Notes under the pieces: generated by a model
What the model was told of the DNA's origin: nothing
The model's database searches: none
Seen by the model: only the letters and a program-made list of their open reading frames with translations
Source: Ruegeria meonggei
Lineage (GTDB): Bacteria > Pseudomonadota > Alphaproteobacteria > Rhodobacterales > Rhodobacteraceae
Assembly (NCBI RefSeq): GCF_900172215.1
Contig: NZ_FWFP01000015.1
Span: 1-64,000, forward strand
Direction of reading: 5' to 3'
Length of the DNA stretch: 64,000 nt
Translations under genes and position numbers: made by a program
In this document: piece after piece, positions 48,909 to 58,863 of the stretch
Layout: each line of letters opens with the position of its first letter
Position numbering within the stretch: the stretch's first letter is position 1

Positions 48909-51152
48909 ATGGCGGACGGTACCGAAACAGAATCCCGCAAGCTGCTGGGGCGGCTGCGAGAAGAGATGGCGAGCGAGGCTGCCGGTCAGGAACGTCTTGA
49001 CCGGATCACGCATCTGATTGCCGATAGCATCCGTGCCGAGGTGTGCTCGGTCTATCTTTTCCGCGACGAAGAAACCCTGGAGCTTTGCGCAACCGAAGGC
49101 TTGTCACCCGAAGCGGTCCACAAGACCCGTATGCGCATGGGCGAAGGGCTGGTGGGTCGGGTCGCCAAATCAGGTGAGGTTGTCAACACGGCTGATGCCC
49201 CTTCGGCCAAAGGCTTTCGGTATATGCCTGAGACGGGTGAAGAACGGTTCTCGTCCTTTCTGGGTGTTCCGGTTCAGCGGCTGGGCGAAAAGCTGGGCGT
49301 TCTGGTCGTCCAGTCCCGTGATGCACGCGAGTTTTCCGCGGACGAAGTCTATGCGTTGGAAGTGGTTGCGATGGTTCTGGCTGAAATGGCCGAACTTGGC
49401 GCTTTCGTGGGTGAGGGCGCAGCCCTGTCGCCCAGACACCAGCAATCTGTTCAGCTGACAGGCGGGCCCGCGCAGGAAGGGTCGGCTGAAGGTCACGTCT
49501 GGCTGCACGAGCCGCGCGTTGTCGTCACCAACCCGATTGCCGATGACCCGCACCGTGAACGCGAGCGTTTGGCCGAAGCCGTCGAGGAATTGCGCGTTGG
49601 CGTCGACAAGATGCTTGAGATTTCGCAGGGCGGTGACAAAGAACAGCTACAGGTTTTGGAAGCCTATCGGATGTTTGCCAATTCCAAGGGCTGGATGCGC
49701 CGGATGGAAGAGGACATTGCCCTTGGTCTGAGCGCTGAAGCGGCGGTTGAGAAAGAACAATCGCAGGCCCGCGCACGGATGGGGCAGGTGACCGACCCGT
49801 ATTTGCGTGAACGTCTGGCTGATCTGGATGACCTCAGCAACCGGCTGCTGCGTATTCTAACCGGACAGGGCAACACCAACGGGGCGGATCTGCCCCCTGA
49901 TCCCATCCTTGTTGCGCGCAATATCGGCCCCGGCGATCTGTTGGAATATGGCCGGTCGTTGAAAGGGATCGTACTCGAAGAGGGCTCGGTTGGCAGTCAC
50001 GCAACCATTGTGGCCCGGGCGCTGGCTATCCCATTGGTCGTGCATGTGGGGCGGATCACAACCGAAGCACTGAACGGCGATCATATTCTTGTCGACGGTG
50101 ATCAGGGGCTTGTTCATCTGCGCCCCGAAGATCAGGTCGTAAGTGCATTCCGCGACAAGATCGCCATGCAGGCCAAGGCGCAGGAGCGCTATGCCTCGAT
50201 CCGGGAAACCCCGACCGTCACGCGAGATGGTGAGCGGATTGATCTGGTGATGAATGCGGGTCTGATGGCGGACCTGCCTTCGTTGAACAACTCGGGTGCC
50301 GAAGGTGTGGGCTTGTTCCGGACCGAGCTGCAATTTCTAATCCGTAGTAAAATGCCGAAACGGTCTGAACTTGTAACGCAATATCAGCGTGTTATGGATG
50401 CAGCCGAAGGCAAGCGCGTGGTGTTTCGCACTCTGGATATCGGGTCAGACAAAGTTCTGCCCTATATGAAACATGTGGCTGAACCCAATCCAGCTTTGGG
50501 TTGGCGTGCGATCCGTGTTGGTTTGGACAAGCGCGGTGTGATGCGGATGCAGTTGCAGGCGCTGATGCGGGCTGCCAATGGCCGCCCACTGACGTTGATG
50601 TTCCCCTTCGTGGCGCAGGCAGAGGAATACCGCGAGGCCCGTTGGGAGGTGAACAAAACCATCGAGCGTGAAAAGCGTTTGGGCCACGTGCTGCCCGAAA
50701 CGATTGAGGTCGGCGCCATGCTGGAAACGCCTTCGTTGGCCTTTGCACCGCAAAAGTTCTTTGACGAGGTCGATTTCATCTCGATCGGTGGCAATGACCT
50801 GAAACAGTTCTTCTTTGCCGCCGACCGCGAAAACGAACTGGTGCGCCGGCGTTATGATACGCTGAATGTCAGTTTCCTTACGTTCATTGAACGGATTGTC
50901 GAACGCTGCAACATCTCGAACACACCACTCAGCTTTTGTGGTGAAGATGCCGGAAGACCGGTTGAGGCGTTATGCCTGGCCGCAATGGGCATCCGGTCTT
51001 TGTCGATGCGACCGGCCTCGATTGGGCCAGTCAAAAGCGTGCTTTTGCGTGCCGATCTGCAATCGCTGCGCAAGATCATCGCTGACGCGCGGCACCGCGG
51101 TGAGCAATCCGTGCGGCCTGCTGTTATGGAGTGGTTGCGAAATCAGGGTTGA
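48909..51152 (+). CDS. ptsP: PtsP, phosphoenolpyruvate-protein phosphotransferase with GAF domain
   Basis: A 747-aa nitrogen-PTS enzyme I. A GAF domain covers about residues 20-160 (LGVPVQRLGEKLGVLVVQS). The PTS part follows: the phospho-His is in GSVGSHATIVARALAIPLV (about residue 362), and the PEP-binding TIM barrel has GLFRTELQFLIR and SFCGEDAGRP near the end. It takes phosphate from PEP and passes it to NPr, a relay that signals carbon and nitrogen status; in this group it also feeds HPr kinase circuits. The order lysC-ptsP is common in alphaproteobacteria. The GAF domain may bind glutamine or oxoglutarate. Confidence 0.95.
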   Translation: MADGTETESRKLLGRLREEMASEAAGQERLDRITHLIADSIRAEVCSVYLFRDEETLELCATEGLSPEAVHKTRMRMGEGLVGRVAKSGEVVNTADAPSAKGFRYMPETGEERFSSFLGVPVQRLGEKLGVLVVQSRDAREFSADEVYALEVVAMVLAEMAELGAFVGEGAALSPRHQQSVQLTGGPAQEGSAEGHVWLHEPRVVVTNPIADDPHRERERLAEAVEELRVGVDKMLEISQGGDKEQLQVLEAYRMFANSKGWMRRMEEDIALGLSAEAAVEKEQSQARARMGQVTDPYLRERLADLDDLSNRLLRILTGQGNTNGADLPPDPILVARNIGPGDLLEYGRSLKGIVLEEGSVGSHATIVARALAIPLVVHVGRITTEALNGDHILVDGDQGLVHLRPEDQVVSAFRDKIAMQAKAQERYASIRETPTVTRDGERIDLVMNAGLMADLPSLNNSGAEGVGLFRTELQFLIRSKMPKRSELVTQYQRVMDAAEGKRVVFRTLDIGSDKVLPYMKHVAEPNPALGWRAIRVGLDKRGVMRMQLQALMRAANGRPLTLMFPFVAQAEEYREARWEVNKTIEREKRLGHVLPETIEVGAMLETPSLAFAPQKFFDEVDFISIGGNDLKQFFFAADRENELVRRRYDTLNVSFLTFIERIVERCNISNTPLSFCGEDAGRPVEALCLAAMGIRSLSMRPASIGPVKSVLLRADLQSLRKIIADARHRGEQSVRPAVMEWLRNQG

Positions 51153-51185
51153 TTTTCCGGCTCGGGTTCCCTATCCAGTGCACGA

Positions 51186-51201
51186 ATGTTAGCGATAACA
51201 T
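51186..51201. promoter_or_regulatory. LacI-family-type operator upstream of zwf
   Basis: ATGTTAGCGATAACAT is a 16-bp palindrome (one mismatched pair next to the centre) with the central CG typical of LacI-family operators; it resembles the E. coli GntR operator type. It lies 67 bases before the zwf ATG, so it probably controls the zwf-edd-eda operon. Confidence 0.6.
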
Positions 51202-51267
51202 CATGCGCACCCGATGTTCCCCAAAGGGTGCTAGAGTGGCGCGGTTGAGATTTGAAGGAGCCCGTCG

Positions 51268-52713
51268 ATGGTTTCACGCGTAATTCCGGTTAACCCGTTC
51301 GATCTGGTGCTGTTTGGTGCGACCGGTGATCTTGCTCAGCGCAAGATATTGCCCGGGCTTTATCATCGGTTCGAAGTTGGTCAGATGCCCGAAGAAGCCA
51401 GGATCATCGGCACCGCCCGCTCGGATATGGACAGCGACGGTTTCCGAGACCAGATCCGCGCTTCGATGAACGAATTTGCACCTGCCTTCAAAAAGGACTT
51501 GCTGGACCAGTTCCTGAGCCGCGTCGAATACGTCCCGGTCGATGCGCTGGGCAAGGCGGGTTGGGCCGAACTGGCCAAGATTCTGCGCCCGGATGTGGTG
51601 CGCGCGTTTTACCTGTCGGTGGGTCCCAACCTGTTCTCGGGCATTGCGCAACGGCTGAACGATCACGACCTGGCAACGCCGGACAGCCGCATCGTGGTGG
51701 AAAAACCTTTTGGCCACGATCTGGCCTCGGCCAAGGCTTTGAACGAAGGGTTGCGCGCCTGTTTTGAAGAACACCAGATCTACCGGATCGACCACTACCT
51801 GGGCAAAGAAACGGTGCAGAACCTGATGGCGCTGCGCTTTGCCAATTCACTGTTCGAGCCGCTGTGGAACTCGACCCATGTCGATCATGTTCAGATTACA
51901 GTGGCGGAAACCGTCGGCGTCGGGGGCCGGGGTGCCTATTACGACCAATCCGGCGCGATGCGGGACATGATTCAGAACCACTTGGTGCAATTGCTGTGCC
52001 TGACGGCGATGGAGCCACCGTCGAAATTTTCACCCAACGCCGTGCGGGATGAAAAGGTCAAAGTGATTGAAGCACTTGAACCCGTGGCACAGGCCGATAT
52101 CGCGCGCGGTCAGTATCGCACTGACAAGAGTGGCGACGGCTATCTCGATCATGTCGAAAATCCTGCCAGCCGTACCGAGAGTTTCATTGCGCTCAAGGCT
52201 CATATCGGCAATTGGCGCTGGGCTGGGGTGCCGTTTTACTTGCGCACGGGCAAACGCCTGAGGGCGCGGGAATCCGAGATCGCGGTATTCTTCCGTGATC
52301 CGCCCCACACGATTTTCCCCAATGTCGGCCCATTGCACGGCAACGTGTTGGTGATCCGCCTGCAGCCTGACGAAGGCATCACCCTGCGGACCACCATCAA
52401 AGAACCGGGGCAGGGTGGGTTTCGCCTGTCCGACGTAGCCCTGGACATGAGCTTTGCTGACGCATTGGGTGACGAATCTCAATCACCAGACGCGTATGAG
52501 CGCCTCGTGATGGATGTCATTCGCGGCGACCAGACCTTGTTCATGCGTGGTGACGAGGCCGAGGCCGCCTGGGCTTGGGTCGACCCCATTGTGAAGGGTT
52601 GGGAAGAGCGTGGCGACCGCCCCGCCCGGTATGATCAGGGCAGCTCGGGGCCTGAAGAAGCGCTTATGCTAATGCATCGCGACGGACGCCGCTGGCGTCA
52701 GATCGGAGGATAA
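51268..52713 (+). CDS. zwf: Glucose-6-phosphate 1-dehydrogenase
   Basis: A 481-aa enzyme. The NADP fold starts [20 protein letters not shown], and the substrate-binding/catalytic motif [20 protein letters not shown] is complete; YLRTGKRL is present later. It oxidises glucose-6-phosphate to 6-phosphogluconolactone, feeding the Entner-Doudoroff route. Edd starts 2 bases after its stop. GAAGGAG lies 7 bases before the ATG. A classical pgl gene, often between zwf and edd in other bacteria, is missing here. Confidence 0.97.
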   Translation: MVSRVIPVNPFDLVLFGATGDLAQRKILPGLYHRFEVGQMPEEARIIGTARSDMDSDGFRDQIRASMNEFAPAFKKDLLDQFLSRVEYVPVDALGKAGWAELAKILRPDVVRAFYLSVGPNLFSGIAQRLNDHDLATPDSRIVVEKPFGHDLASAKALNEGLRACFEEHQIYRIDHYLGKETVQNLMALRFANSLFEPLWNSTHVDHVQITVAETVGVGGRGAYYDQSGAMRDMIQNHLVQLLCLTAMEPPSKFSPNAVRDEKVKVIEALEPVAQADIARGQYRTDKSGDGYLDHVENPASRTESFIALKAHIGNWRWAGVPFYLRTGKRLRARESEIAVFFRDPPHTIFPNVGPLHGNVLVIRLQPDEGITLRTTIKEPGQGGFRLSDVALDMSFADALGDESQSPDAYERLVMDVIRGDQTLFMRGDEAEAAWAWVDPIVKGWEERGDRPARYDQGSSGPEEALMLMHRDGRRWRQIGG

Positions 52714-52715
52714 CC

Positions 52716-54521
52716 ATGGTTCACGCAGTCATCACGGATGTCACACAGCGGATCATCGACCGCAGCGCCGATCTGCGCGGCCCACATCTGGAACGGATGG
52801 AGCAGGCCCGATCCAAAGGTCCCGCCAGGGCGCATTTGTCCTGCAGCGGTCAGGCCCATGCCTATGCCGGTGCGGGGGAAGATCAGCAGTCGATGGTCAC
52901 CGGTACAGCCGGAAATCTAGGCATAGTGACCGCCTATAACGACATGTTGTCGGCGCATCAGCCGTTCGAGCGTTATCCCACCCTGATCCGCGATGCGGTT
53001 CGCGCCGCTGGCGGCACCGCACAGGTTGCGGGCGGCGTGCCTGCGATGTGCGATGGCGTTACACAAGGTGAGGCGGGGATGGAGCTGTCCCTGTTCTCGC
53101 GCGACGTGATTGCATTGGCGACGGGTGTGGCGCTCAGCCACAACACTTATGACGCGGCGGTGTTCCTTGGCGTCTGTGACAAGATCGTCCCGGGGCTGGT
53201 CATCGGCGCGCAGACTTTTGGTCATCTGCCCGCCGTGTTTTTGCCTGCCGGTCCCATGACTAGTGGCCTGCCGAATGATGAAAAAGCCAAGATCCGCCAA
53301 CAATTTGCCGCCGGCGAAGTCGGGCGTGACGCATTGATGGCGGCGGAAATGGCAGCCTACCATGGCCCCGGAACCTGTACCTTTTACGGCACTGCCAACA
53401 CCAATCAGATGCTGATGGAGTTCATGGGGCTGCATCTGCCGGGCTCCAGCTTTGTCAATCCGAACACGCCCCTGCGCGACGCGTTGACCGAAGAAGGTGC
53501 GCGTCGGGCCTTGTCGCTGATCGCTTTGGGCAATCACTATACCCCGGTCTATCAGGTACTGGACGAACGCGCTTTTGTGAACGGCATCGTCGGGTTGATG
53601 GCTACTGGCGGATCGACCAACCTGCTGATTCACCTGATCGCTATGGCGCGGGCAGGCGGTATCGTGCTGGACTGGCAGGATTTCTCTGACATTTCAGCCG
53701 TGGTTCCGCTGGTCGCTAGGGTCTATCCCAACGGTCTGGCTGACGTGAATCACTTCCATGCCGCGGGCGGGCTAGGGTACACGATCGGCACGCTGCTTGA
53801 GAACGGATTGCTGCACCCCGATACGCTGACCGTGGCGGGGCAGGGTCTGCACAACTACACCAAGGAACCCAAGTTGATCGACGACGATCTGGTCTGGGAG
53901 GACGGTGCAGGCCACAGCCTCAACGAAAAGATCGTCCGCCCGGCACAGGACCCGTTTCAACCCACCGGCGGTCTTTCCCGCCTGACCGGCAACCTCGGCA
54001 CCGCCGTCATGAAGGTTTCGGCTGTTGCCCCCGAACATCAGGTGGTCGAGGCCCCGGTCCGCGTGTTCCACACGCAGGACGACGTGAAAGCCGCGTTCAA
54101 GGCCGGTGAATTCACAGGGGACGTCATCGTTGTCGTCCGCTTTCAGGGCCCCAAGGCCAACGGCATGCCGGAATTGCATTCGCTGACGCCCATGCTGTCG
54201 ATCCTTCAGGGGCGCGGTCAAAAGGTGGCTCTGGTCACCGATGGCCGTATGTCCGGAGCGTCCGGCAAAGTGCCCGCCGCAATCCATGTTTGCCCCGAAG
54301 CGTTGGACCAGGGCCCGATCGCATACCTGCAAGACGGCGACATCCTGCGGGTCGACGCGGTGAATGGAGAGCTTGAAATCCTGACCCCAGGCGTACTGGG
54401 ACGCGCACCGGTCACCGCCGATCTGTCCGCCAACCAGCATGGCGTCGGGCGCGACCTGTTCGGGGTCTTTCGCAACGCAGTCGGTTCGGCCGATTCCGGT
54501 GCCAGCATTTTCGGAGCTTAA
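52716..54521 (+). CDS. edd: Phosphogluconate dehydratase
   Basis: A 601-aa IlvD/Edd-family dehydratase. Cys ligands for the iron-sulfur cluster fall in [32 protein letters not shown] and [15 protein letters not shown]. It converts 6-phosphogluconate to KDPG. It lies between zwf and eda with gaps of 2 and 3 bases, clearly one operon. Length is standard for Edd and distinguishes it from the shorter IlvD. Confidence 0.97.
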   Translation: MVHAVITDVTQRIIDRSADLRGPHLERMEQARSKGPARAHLSCSGQAHAYAGAGEDQQSMVTGTAGNLGIVTAYNDMLSAHQPFERYPTLIRDAVRAAGGTAQVAGGVPAMCDGVTQGEAGMELSLFSRDVIALATGVALSHNTYDAAVFLGVCDKIVPGLVIGAQTFGHLPAVFLPAGPMTSGLPNDEKAKIRQQFAAGEVGRDALMAAEMAAYHGPGTCTFYGTANTNQMLMEFMGLHLPGSSFVNPNTPLRDALTEEGARRALSLIALGNHYTPVYQVLDERAFVNGIVGLMATGGSTNLLIHLIAMARAGGIVLDWQDFSDISAVVPLVARVYPNGLADVNHFHAAGGLGYTIGTLLENGLLHPDTLTVAGQGLHNYTKEPKLIDDDLVWEDGAGHSLNEKIVRPAQDPFQPTGGLSRLTGNLGTAVMKVSAVAPEHQVVEAPVRVFHTQDDVKAAFKAGEFTGDVIVVVRFQGPKANGMPELHSLTPMLSILQGRGQKVALVTDGRMSGASGKVPAAIHVCPEALDQGPIAYLQDGDILRVDAVNGELEILTPGVLGRAPVTADLSANQHGVGRDLFGVFRNAVGSADSGASIFGA

Positions 54522-54524
54522 CCC

Positions 54525-55160
54525 ATGTCTGTAAAAACCCAACGCACCCGCGAAATCTGTGCTCTTGCCCCGATCGTGCCTGTACTCGTTATTGATGACG
54601 CCGCTCAGGCTCGCCCGCTGGCTGAGGCTCTGGTCGCGGGCGGGCTGCCAGCGCTTGAAGTCACGTTGCGTACGCCCGCAGCGCTGGATGCTATTCGCGC
54701 AATGGCTGCGGTGCCGGGCGGTGTCGTCGGTGCTGGCACGCTGGTCACCCCCGAAGACGTTCGTGCCGCGAAAGAAGCGGGCGCGCAATTTGGCGTCTCA
54801 CCCGGTGCAACCGATGCCCTGATCGCTGCCTGCGAGGCCGAAGGCCTGCCCCTGTTGCCAGGCGCTGCCACTGCCAGCGAGGCAATGCGCTTGCTGGAGC
54901 AGGGATATGACATGTTGAAATTCTTTCCCGCCGAAGCCTCAGGTGGCGCGCCTGCACTCAAAGCAATTGGCGCGCCTTTGCCGCAGATCACCTTCTGCCC
55001 AACTGGCGGTGTCTCACCCTCGAACGCACGTGATTACCTGTCCTTGACCAACGTGGTATGCGCAGGCGGCAGCTGGGTCGCGCCTAAGAATATGGTCTTG
55101 GGCGGCGATTGGGCGGGGATCGAATCCCTGGGGCGTGAAGCGTCCAAGCTGATGGATTGA
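54525..55160 (+). CDS. eda: KHG/KDPG aldolase
   Basis: A 211-aa class I aldolase. The catalytic Glu is in ALEVTLRTPAAL and the Schiff-base Lys in DMLKFFPAEASGG (about residue 130). It splits KDPG to pyruvate and glyceraldehyde-3-phosphate, completing the pathway that starts with zwf. It is the last gene of zwf-edd-eda; an aminotransferase gene begins 51 bases later in the same direction, so read-through is possible. Confidence 0.96.
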   Translation: MSVKTQRTREICALAPIVPVLVIDDAAQARPLAEALVAGGLPALEVTLRTPAALDAIRAMAAVPGGVVGAGTLVTPEDVRAAKEAGAQFGVSPGATDALIAACEAEGLPLLPGAATASEAMRLLEQGYDMLKFFPAEASGGAPALKAIGAPLPQITFCPTGGVSPSNARDYLSLTNVVCAGGSWVAPKNMVLGGDWAGIESLGREASKLMD

Positions 55161-55211
55161 CGCGGCCAAAGGCTGCGCTAGTGTGGGCGTCAATTGAGAC
55201 AGGTTGACCCC

Positions 55212-56420
55212 ATGACAAACCACATTTCTCTCGCGCAGGGGCGCGAGTATCTGGCCATTCCGGGCCCATCTGTAATGCCTGATGCGGTTCTGCAGGCAAT
55301 GCACCGCCCGTCGCCCAATATCTATGACGGCGAGCTGATTGAGATGATGCCCGCTTTGACCCGCGACCTGTGCCGCGTGGCCCGAACCAAGCACAATGTG
55401 GCGATCTATATCGCCAACGGCCACGGCACGTGGGAGGCCGCGCTCTCCAACGTCATCGCCCCGGGCGAGGTTGTTCTGGCCCCGGCCTCGGGTCGGTTCA
55501 CCCACGGGTGGGCGGAAATGGCCGAAGGGATAGGGGCCACGGCGCAATTGATCGATTTCGGATCATCCAAAGCCTGGGAATTGGACCGCATCGCTGATGC
55601 GCTGCGCGCGGATACAGCGCGTCAGATCAAGGCCGTGTTGGCCGTCCACGTAGACACCTCCAGCTCGATCCGCAACGATATCCCGGCGCTTCGGGCGCTG
55701 CTGGACGATCTGGGTCACCCGGCCTTGCTGATGGCTGACTGCATCGCCTCACTGGGCTGCGACAGGTTCGAGATGGACGCCTGGGGTGTCGACGTCACTG
55801 TCTCGGCCTGTCAGAAGGGACTGATGACACCAGCTGGCATGGGGTTTGTCTTCTTTAACGACAAGGCACAGGAAAAACGGGCTGCAATGCCCCGTGTCTC
55901 GCAGTATTGGGATTGGCAGAAGCGCACGAACCCCGAGCTGTTTTATCAGTACTTCAACGGAACCGCACCGACGCACCACCTGTACGGCCTGCGCGCCGCG
56001 CTGGACATGATCCACGCCGAGGGGTTGGACCACGTCTGGGCCCGACACGAACGTCTTGCCACTGCCATCTGGGCGGCCTGCGAGATCTGGGCAGAAGGTG
56101 GCGCGCTCCATCTGAACGTGGCCGATCGCGCGCACCGCAGCCATGCCGTCACTGCCCTGCGCCTGACCGATGGGCGCGGCACCCCTCTCCGCAGTTTCAC
56201 CGAAAGCCAGCTGGGTCTGACACTGGGCATCGGGTTGGGGATGGAGGACTGGGACGGCTGTTTCCGTCTGGGTCATATGGGCCACGTCAATGGCCAGATG
56301 GTGATGGCAATGCTGGGCGGGGTAGAAACTGCAATGGCTGCTTTGGATATTCCTCGCGGACAAGGGGCCTTGGACGCCGCCGCTGCCGCTCTGGCGGCCA
56401 GGACGATCACCCAATCCTAA
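55212..56420 (+). CDS. Class V aminotransferase (alanine/serine-glyoxylate type)
   Basis: A 402-aa PLP aminotransferase from the ATG at 55212. It begins with IPGPSVMPDAVLQAMHRPSP, a glyoxylate-aminotransferase mark. The PLP Lys is in VSACQKGLMTPAGMGFV (about residue 202), with ADCIASLGCDRFEMDAWGVD before it. Candidates are serine-glyoxylate, alanine-glyoxylate, aspartate-glyoxylate (BhcA-like) or pyridoxamine-pyruvate transaminase. The other hydroxyaspartate-cycle genes are not adjacent, so BhcA is not favoured. It is followed by the second structured repeat. Confidence 0.85.
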   Translation: MTNHISLAQGREYLAIPGPSVMPDAVLQAMHRPSPNIYDGELIEMMPALTRDLCRVARTKHNVAIYIANGHGTWEAALSNVIAPGEVVLAPASGRFTHGWAEMAEGIGATAQLIDFGSSKAWELDRIADALRADTARQIKAVLAVHVDTSSSIRNDIPALRALLDDLGHPALLMADCIASLGCDRFEMDAWGVDVTVSACQKGLMTPAGMGFVFFNDKAQEKRAAMPRVSQYWDWQKRTNPELFYQYFNGTAPTHHLYGLRAALDMIHAEGLDHVWARHERLATAIWAACEIWAEGGALHLNVADRAHRSHAVTALRLTDGRGTPLRSFTESQLGLTLGIGLGMEDWDGCFRLGHMGHVNGQMVMAMLGGVETAMAALDIPRGQGALDAAAAALAARTITQS

Positions 56421-56427
56421 ATCCGCA

Positions 56428-56500
56428 CTTCATCTGGCTAAAAGTATCCTCGGGGGTGAATTGGCCCATCGGGCCAAGAGGGGGCAGACAGCCCCCTGAC
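56428..56500. repeat. REP-like structured repeat, copy 2 (single)
   Basis: CTTCATCTGGCTAAAAGTAT then CCTCGGGGG matches the block of copy 1. Two hairpins follow: GGCCC-ATC-GGGCC and AGGGGGC-AGACA-GCCCCCT. Compared with copy 1 the first stem has changed on both sides (CGCCC/GGGCG to GGCCC/GGGCC), so pairing is kept. It again lies between convergent genes. Confidence 0.8.
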
Positions 56501-56520
56501 CCTGCTCAGGCAAACGCCTC

Positions 56521-57636
56521 TCAGGCCAAGATAGATGCCGCGCCCGCCAGCGCTTTGGGCAATGCCGCGGCAAAGGCCTGCAGATCAGATGCCGTGCCAC
56601 AGCTGACACGAATGCACCGGTTCTGCGGCGCCGCGAAGGGCATGCGCACAAAGATACCCTGTGCCACCAGAGCATCCAGAACAGCCTTGGCAAACTCGCC
56701 ATCCCTGCCGCAGTCAATGGCCACGAAATTGGTGGCCGACGGCAAAGGCTCCAACCCATTGTCTCGGGCGATCTGACCAATCCGTTCTCTTGCCTCAGTA
56801 ATTTGCGCCTGGATCTGGGCTAACCAATCGGCATCCCTCTGTGCCGCCAGTGCCCCGGCCTGTGCGGCCCGGTTCATCCCAAAGTGATTACGCACTTTGT
56901 TGAAGGCCAAGATCAACCCCGGCGCAGCGATTGCATAGCCAACCCGCGCGCCCGCCATGCCATAAACCTTGGAAAAGGTCCTCATCCGGATGATGCGCGG
57001 GTCGTCAGCGGCCACCAGTGCAGCGGTCCCTTCGGGTGCGCATTCTACATAGGCTTCATCCAGAACCAGTAAACACCCAGCGGGCAGGGCCTCCATTGCC
57101 GCCATGATGTCCGCACCTGAATGCCAGCTGCCCATCGGGTTGTCGGGGTTCGCCAGATAGACCAGCTTTGCACCCACCTCGGCGGCTTTGGCAAACAAGG
57201 CCGCAGGATCTTCATGGTCATTTCGATACGGGACCTTATGTAACGCGCCCCAAAATCCTGCGACGTGGTAATTGAAGGTCGGATAGGCTCCGTCCGAGGT
57301 CACAACGGCATCTCCGGGCCCGATCAACAGCCGCACAAGATACCCCAACAGACCGTCGATCCCTTCGCCGACCACGATGTTTTCAACCCCCACACCGTGG
57401 TGATGGGCCAGCGTACGGCGCAAGTCATGGTTTTCGGGGTCGCCATACATCCAGATTTCTCCGGCAGCCGCGCGCATCGCCTGAATCGCGTGGGGCGAGG
57501 GGCCGAAGACACTCTCATTCGCGCCCAGCCGCGCCACAAACGGCGCACCGCGTAGGCGTTCCTGCGTTTCAGGGCCAACAAACGGCACGGTTGCGGGCAG
57601 GGACAGGGCAAGCGGGGTATAGCGTGGGTCAGTCAT
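56521..57636 (-). CDS. Histidinol-phosphate/aromatic aminotransferase-like protein (HisC family)
   Basis: A 371-aa class I/II PLP aminotransferase from the ATG at 57636 (MTDPRYTPLA). The PLP Lys is in MRTFSKVYGMAGARVGYAIA and the cofactor-binding Asp/Tyr in LVLDEAYVECA; LANPDNPMGSWHSG is the conserved NPxNPxG block. The family includes HisC and aromatic aminotransferases; a stand-alone position and the pattern do not decide between them. It starts 92 bases from, and divergent to, the lactonase-like gene. Confidence 0.86.
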   Translation of the reverse strand: MTDPRYTPLALSLPATVPFVGPETQERLRGAPFVARLGANESVFGPSPHAIQAMRAAAGEIWMYGDPENHDLRRTLAHHHGVGVENIVVGEGIDGLLGYLVRLLIGPGDAVVTSDGAYPTFNYHVAGFWGALHKVPYRNDHEDPAALFAKAAEVGAKLVYLANPDNPMGSWHSGADIMAAMEALPAGCLLVLDEAYVECAPEGTAALVAADDPRIIRMRTFSKVYGMAGARVGYAIAAPGLILAFNKVRNHFGMNRAAQAGALAAQRDADWLAQIQAQITEARERIGQIARDNGLEPLPSATNFVAIDCGRDGEFAKAVLDALVAQGIFVRMPFAAPQNRCIRVSCGTASDLQAFAAALPKALAGAASILA

Positions 57637-57728
57637 GCGGGCAGATAAACGTAAGGTCACAACGCAGGCAACCTTGCTTTGCACAAGATTGCCGAGCAGG
57701 CTGCGCGAAAACACGCAAAGGAGCGCCA

Positions 57729-58799
57729 ATGCGCATCGTACTTGGACTGATAATCATCGGGCTCGCTTATCTTGTATTCTGGCCGGTCGAGGTCGAGCCG
57801 GTTGCCTGGACGCCGCCGGACGCTCCTAGTTTCACGGGTGACTTTGCCGAGAACGACGCTTTGGCCGCTATTGACCTGGTTGCTCTACCAGCAGGTGAGG
57901 AAGGCCCCGAAGATATCGCCGTGTCCCCGGACGGGTCTGTTTATACGACCTCTTTGTCAGGCGCTCTTTATCGCATCGACGGGGACAGCCCGGTTAAAAT
58001 CGATGAATTGGGCGGTCGTCCGCTGGGCCTCAGGACGGGTCCGGACGGGGCGCTGTATATTGCTGACAGCTTTCGGGGTTTAATGCGATGGACCGGGCCA
58101 GGGACACTGGAAACGCTGGTGTCCGAGATCGATGGAGAGCCGTTGGTTTATGCCAATCAGCTGGACGTCGGGCAGGATGGTACGGTTTATTTCTCCAATT
58201 CCTCTGACCGGTTCGACCCGGAAACGATGGGCGGCACCAAACCGACCTCGATCCTGACCATCTGGGAGCAATCGGACACCGGATATGTTGCCCGTCGCAC
58301 TCCGGATGGCATGACCCAGAAAGTGGCCGAAGGGTTCGTTTTCACCAATGGCGTCGCGCTGTCGCCGGATGAGGATTACCTGTTGATTGCCGAAACCGGC
58401 CGCGCTCGGGTGCACAAACTCTGGCTGACAGGTCCAAACGCCGGACAGCGCGAAATCCTTTTGGAAAACCTGCCCGGCTATCCCGACAATATCGAGGCGC
58501 AGGGGGATGGCACCTACTGGATGGCGTTTGCCAGCCCGCGGGTTCCGACCGAAGCCCTGATGCCGTATCCATTTTTGCGTAAAGTCATCTGGCGGCTGGG
58601 TCCGATGGTACGACCCGCCCCGATCCACCGCGGCATGATGGTTCAGTTCGATGGGGACGGCACTATTCTGCGCACGCTGCAGGATCCGGACGGACGCCTC
58701 GCTGTTACCACCGGAGGTAAGGTCATTGGAGACCAGTTTTACGTGATGACACTGGATTCGCCCTGGTTTGGGCGCATGAAAACAGCGGATTTGCCCTAA
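57729..58799 (+). CDS. SMP-30/strictosidine synthase-like beta-propeller protein
   Basis: A 356-aa protein from the ATG at 57729 (AGGAG before it). One N-terminal membrane or signal segment, MRIVLGLIIIGLAYLVF, precedes a six-bladed propeller with PEDIAVSPDGSVYTTSLSG, FTNGVALSPDEDYLLIAETGR and LPGYPDNIEAQGDGTYWMAF: the strictosidine synthase-like (SSL) pattern. Bacterial SSL and SMP-30 proteins are often lactonases or esterases. It lies about 2.6 kb from the zwf-edd-eda operon, which lacks a pgl gene, but the anchor suggests an extracytoplasmic site, so a role in that pathway is doubtful. Confidence 0.83.
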   Translation: MRIVLGLIIIGLAYLVFWPVEVEPVAWTPPDAPSFTGDFAENDALAAIDLVALPAGEEGPEDIAVSPDGSVYTTSLSGALYRIDGDSPVKIDELGGRPLGLRTGPDGALYIADSFRGLMRWTGPGTLETLVSEIDGEPLVYANQLDVGQDGTVYFSNSSDRFDPETMGGTKPTSILTIWEQSDTGYVARRTPDGMTQKVAEGFVFTNGVALSPDEDYLLIAETGRARVHKLWLTGPNAGQREILLENLPGYPDNIEAQGDGTYWMAFASPRVPTEALMPYPFLRKVIWRLGPMVRPAPIHRGMMVQFDGDGTILRTLQDPDGRLAVTTGGKVIGDQFYVMTLDSPWFGRMKTADLP

Positions 58800-58863
58800 C
58801 GTTGAGGTGGAACTTGGCCACCCTTCCGGGCATGGTTCACGAAATTTGGATGAGGAGGTTCGC

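Noticed and set aside
53772-54788. A 338-codon minus-strand frame over edd and eda
   Set aside because: Antisense shadow crossing the boundary of two well-identified genes.
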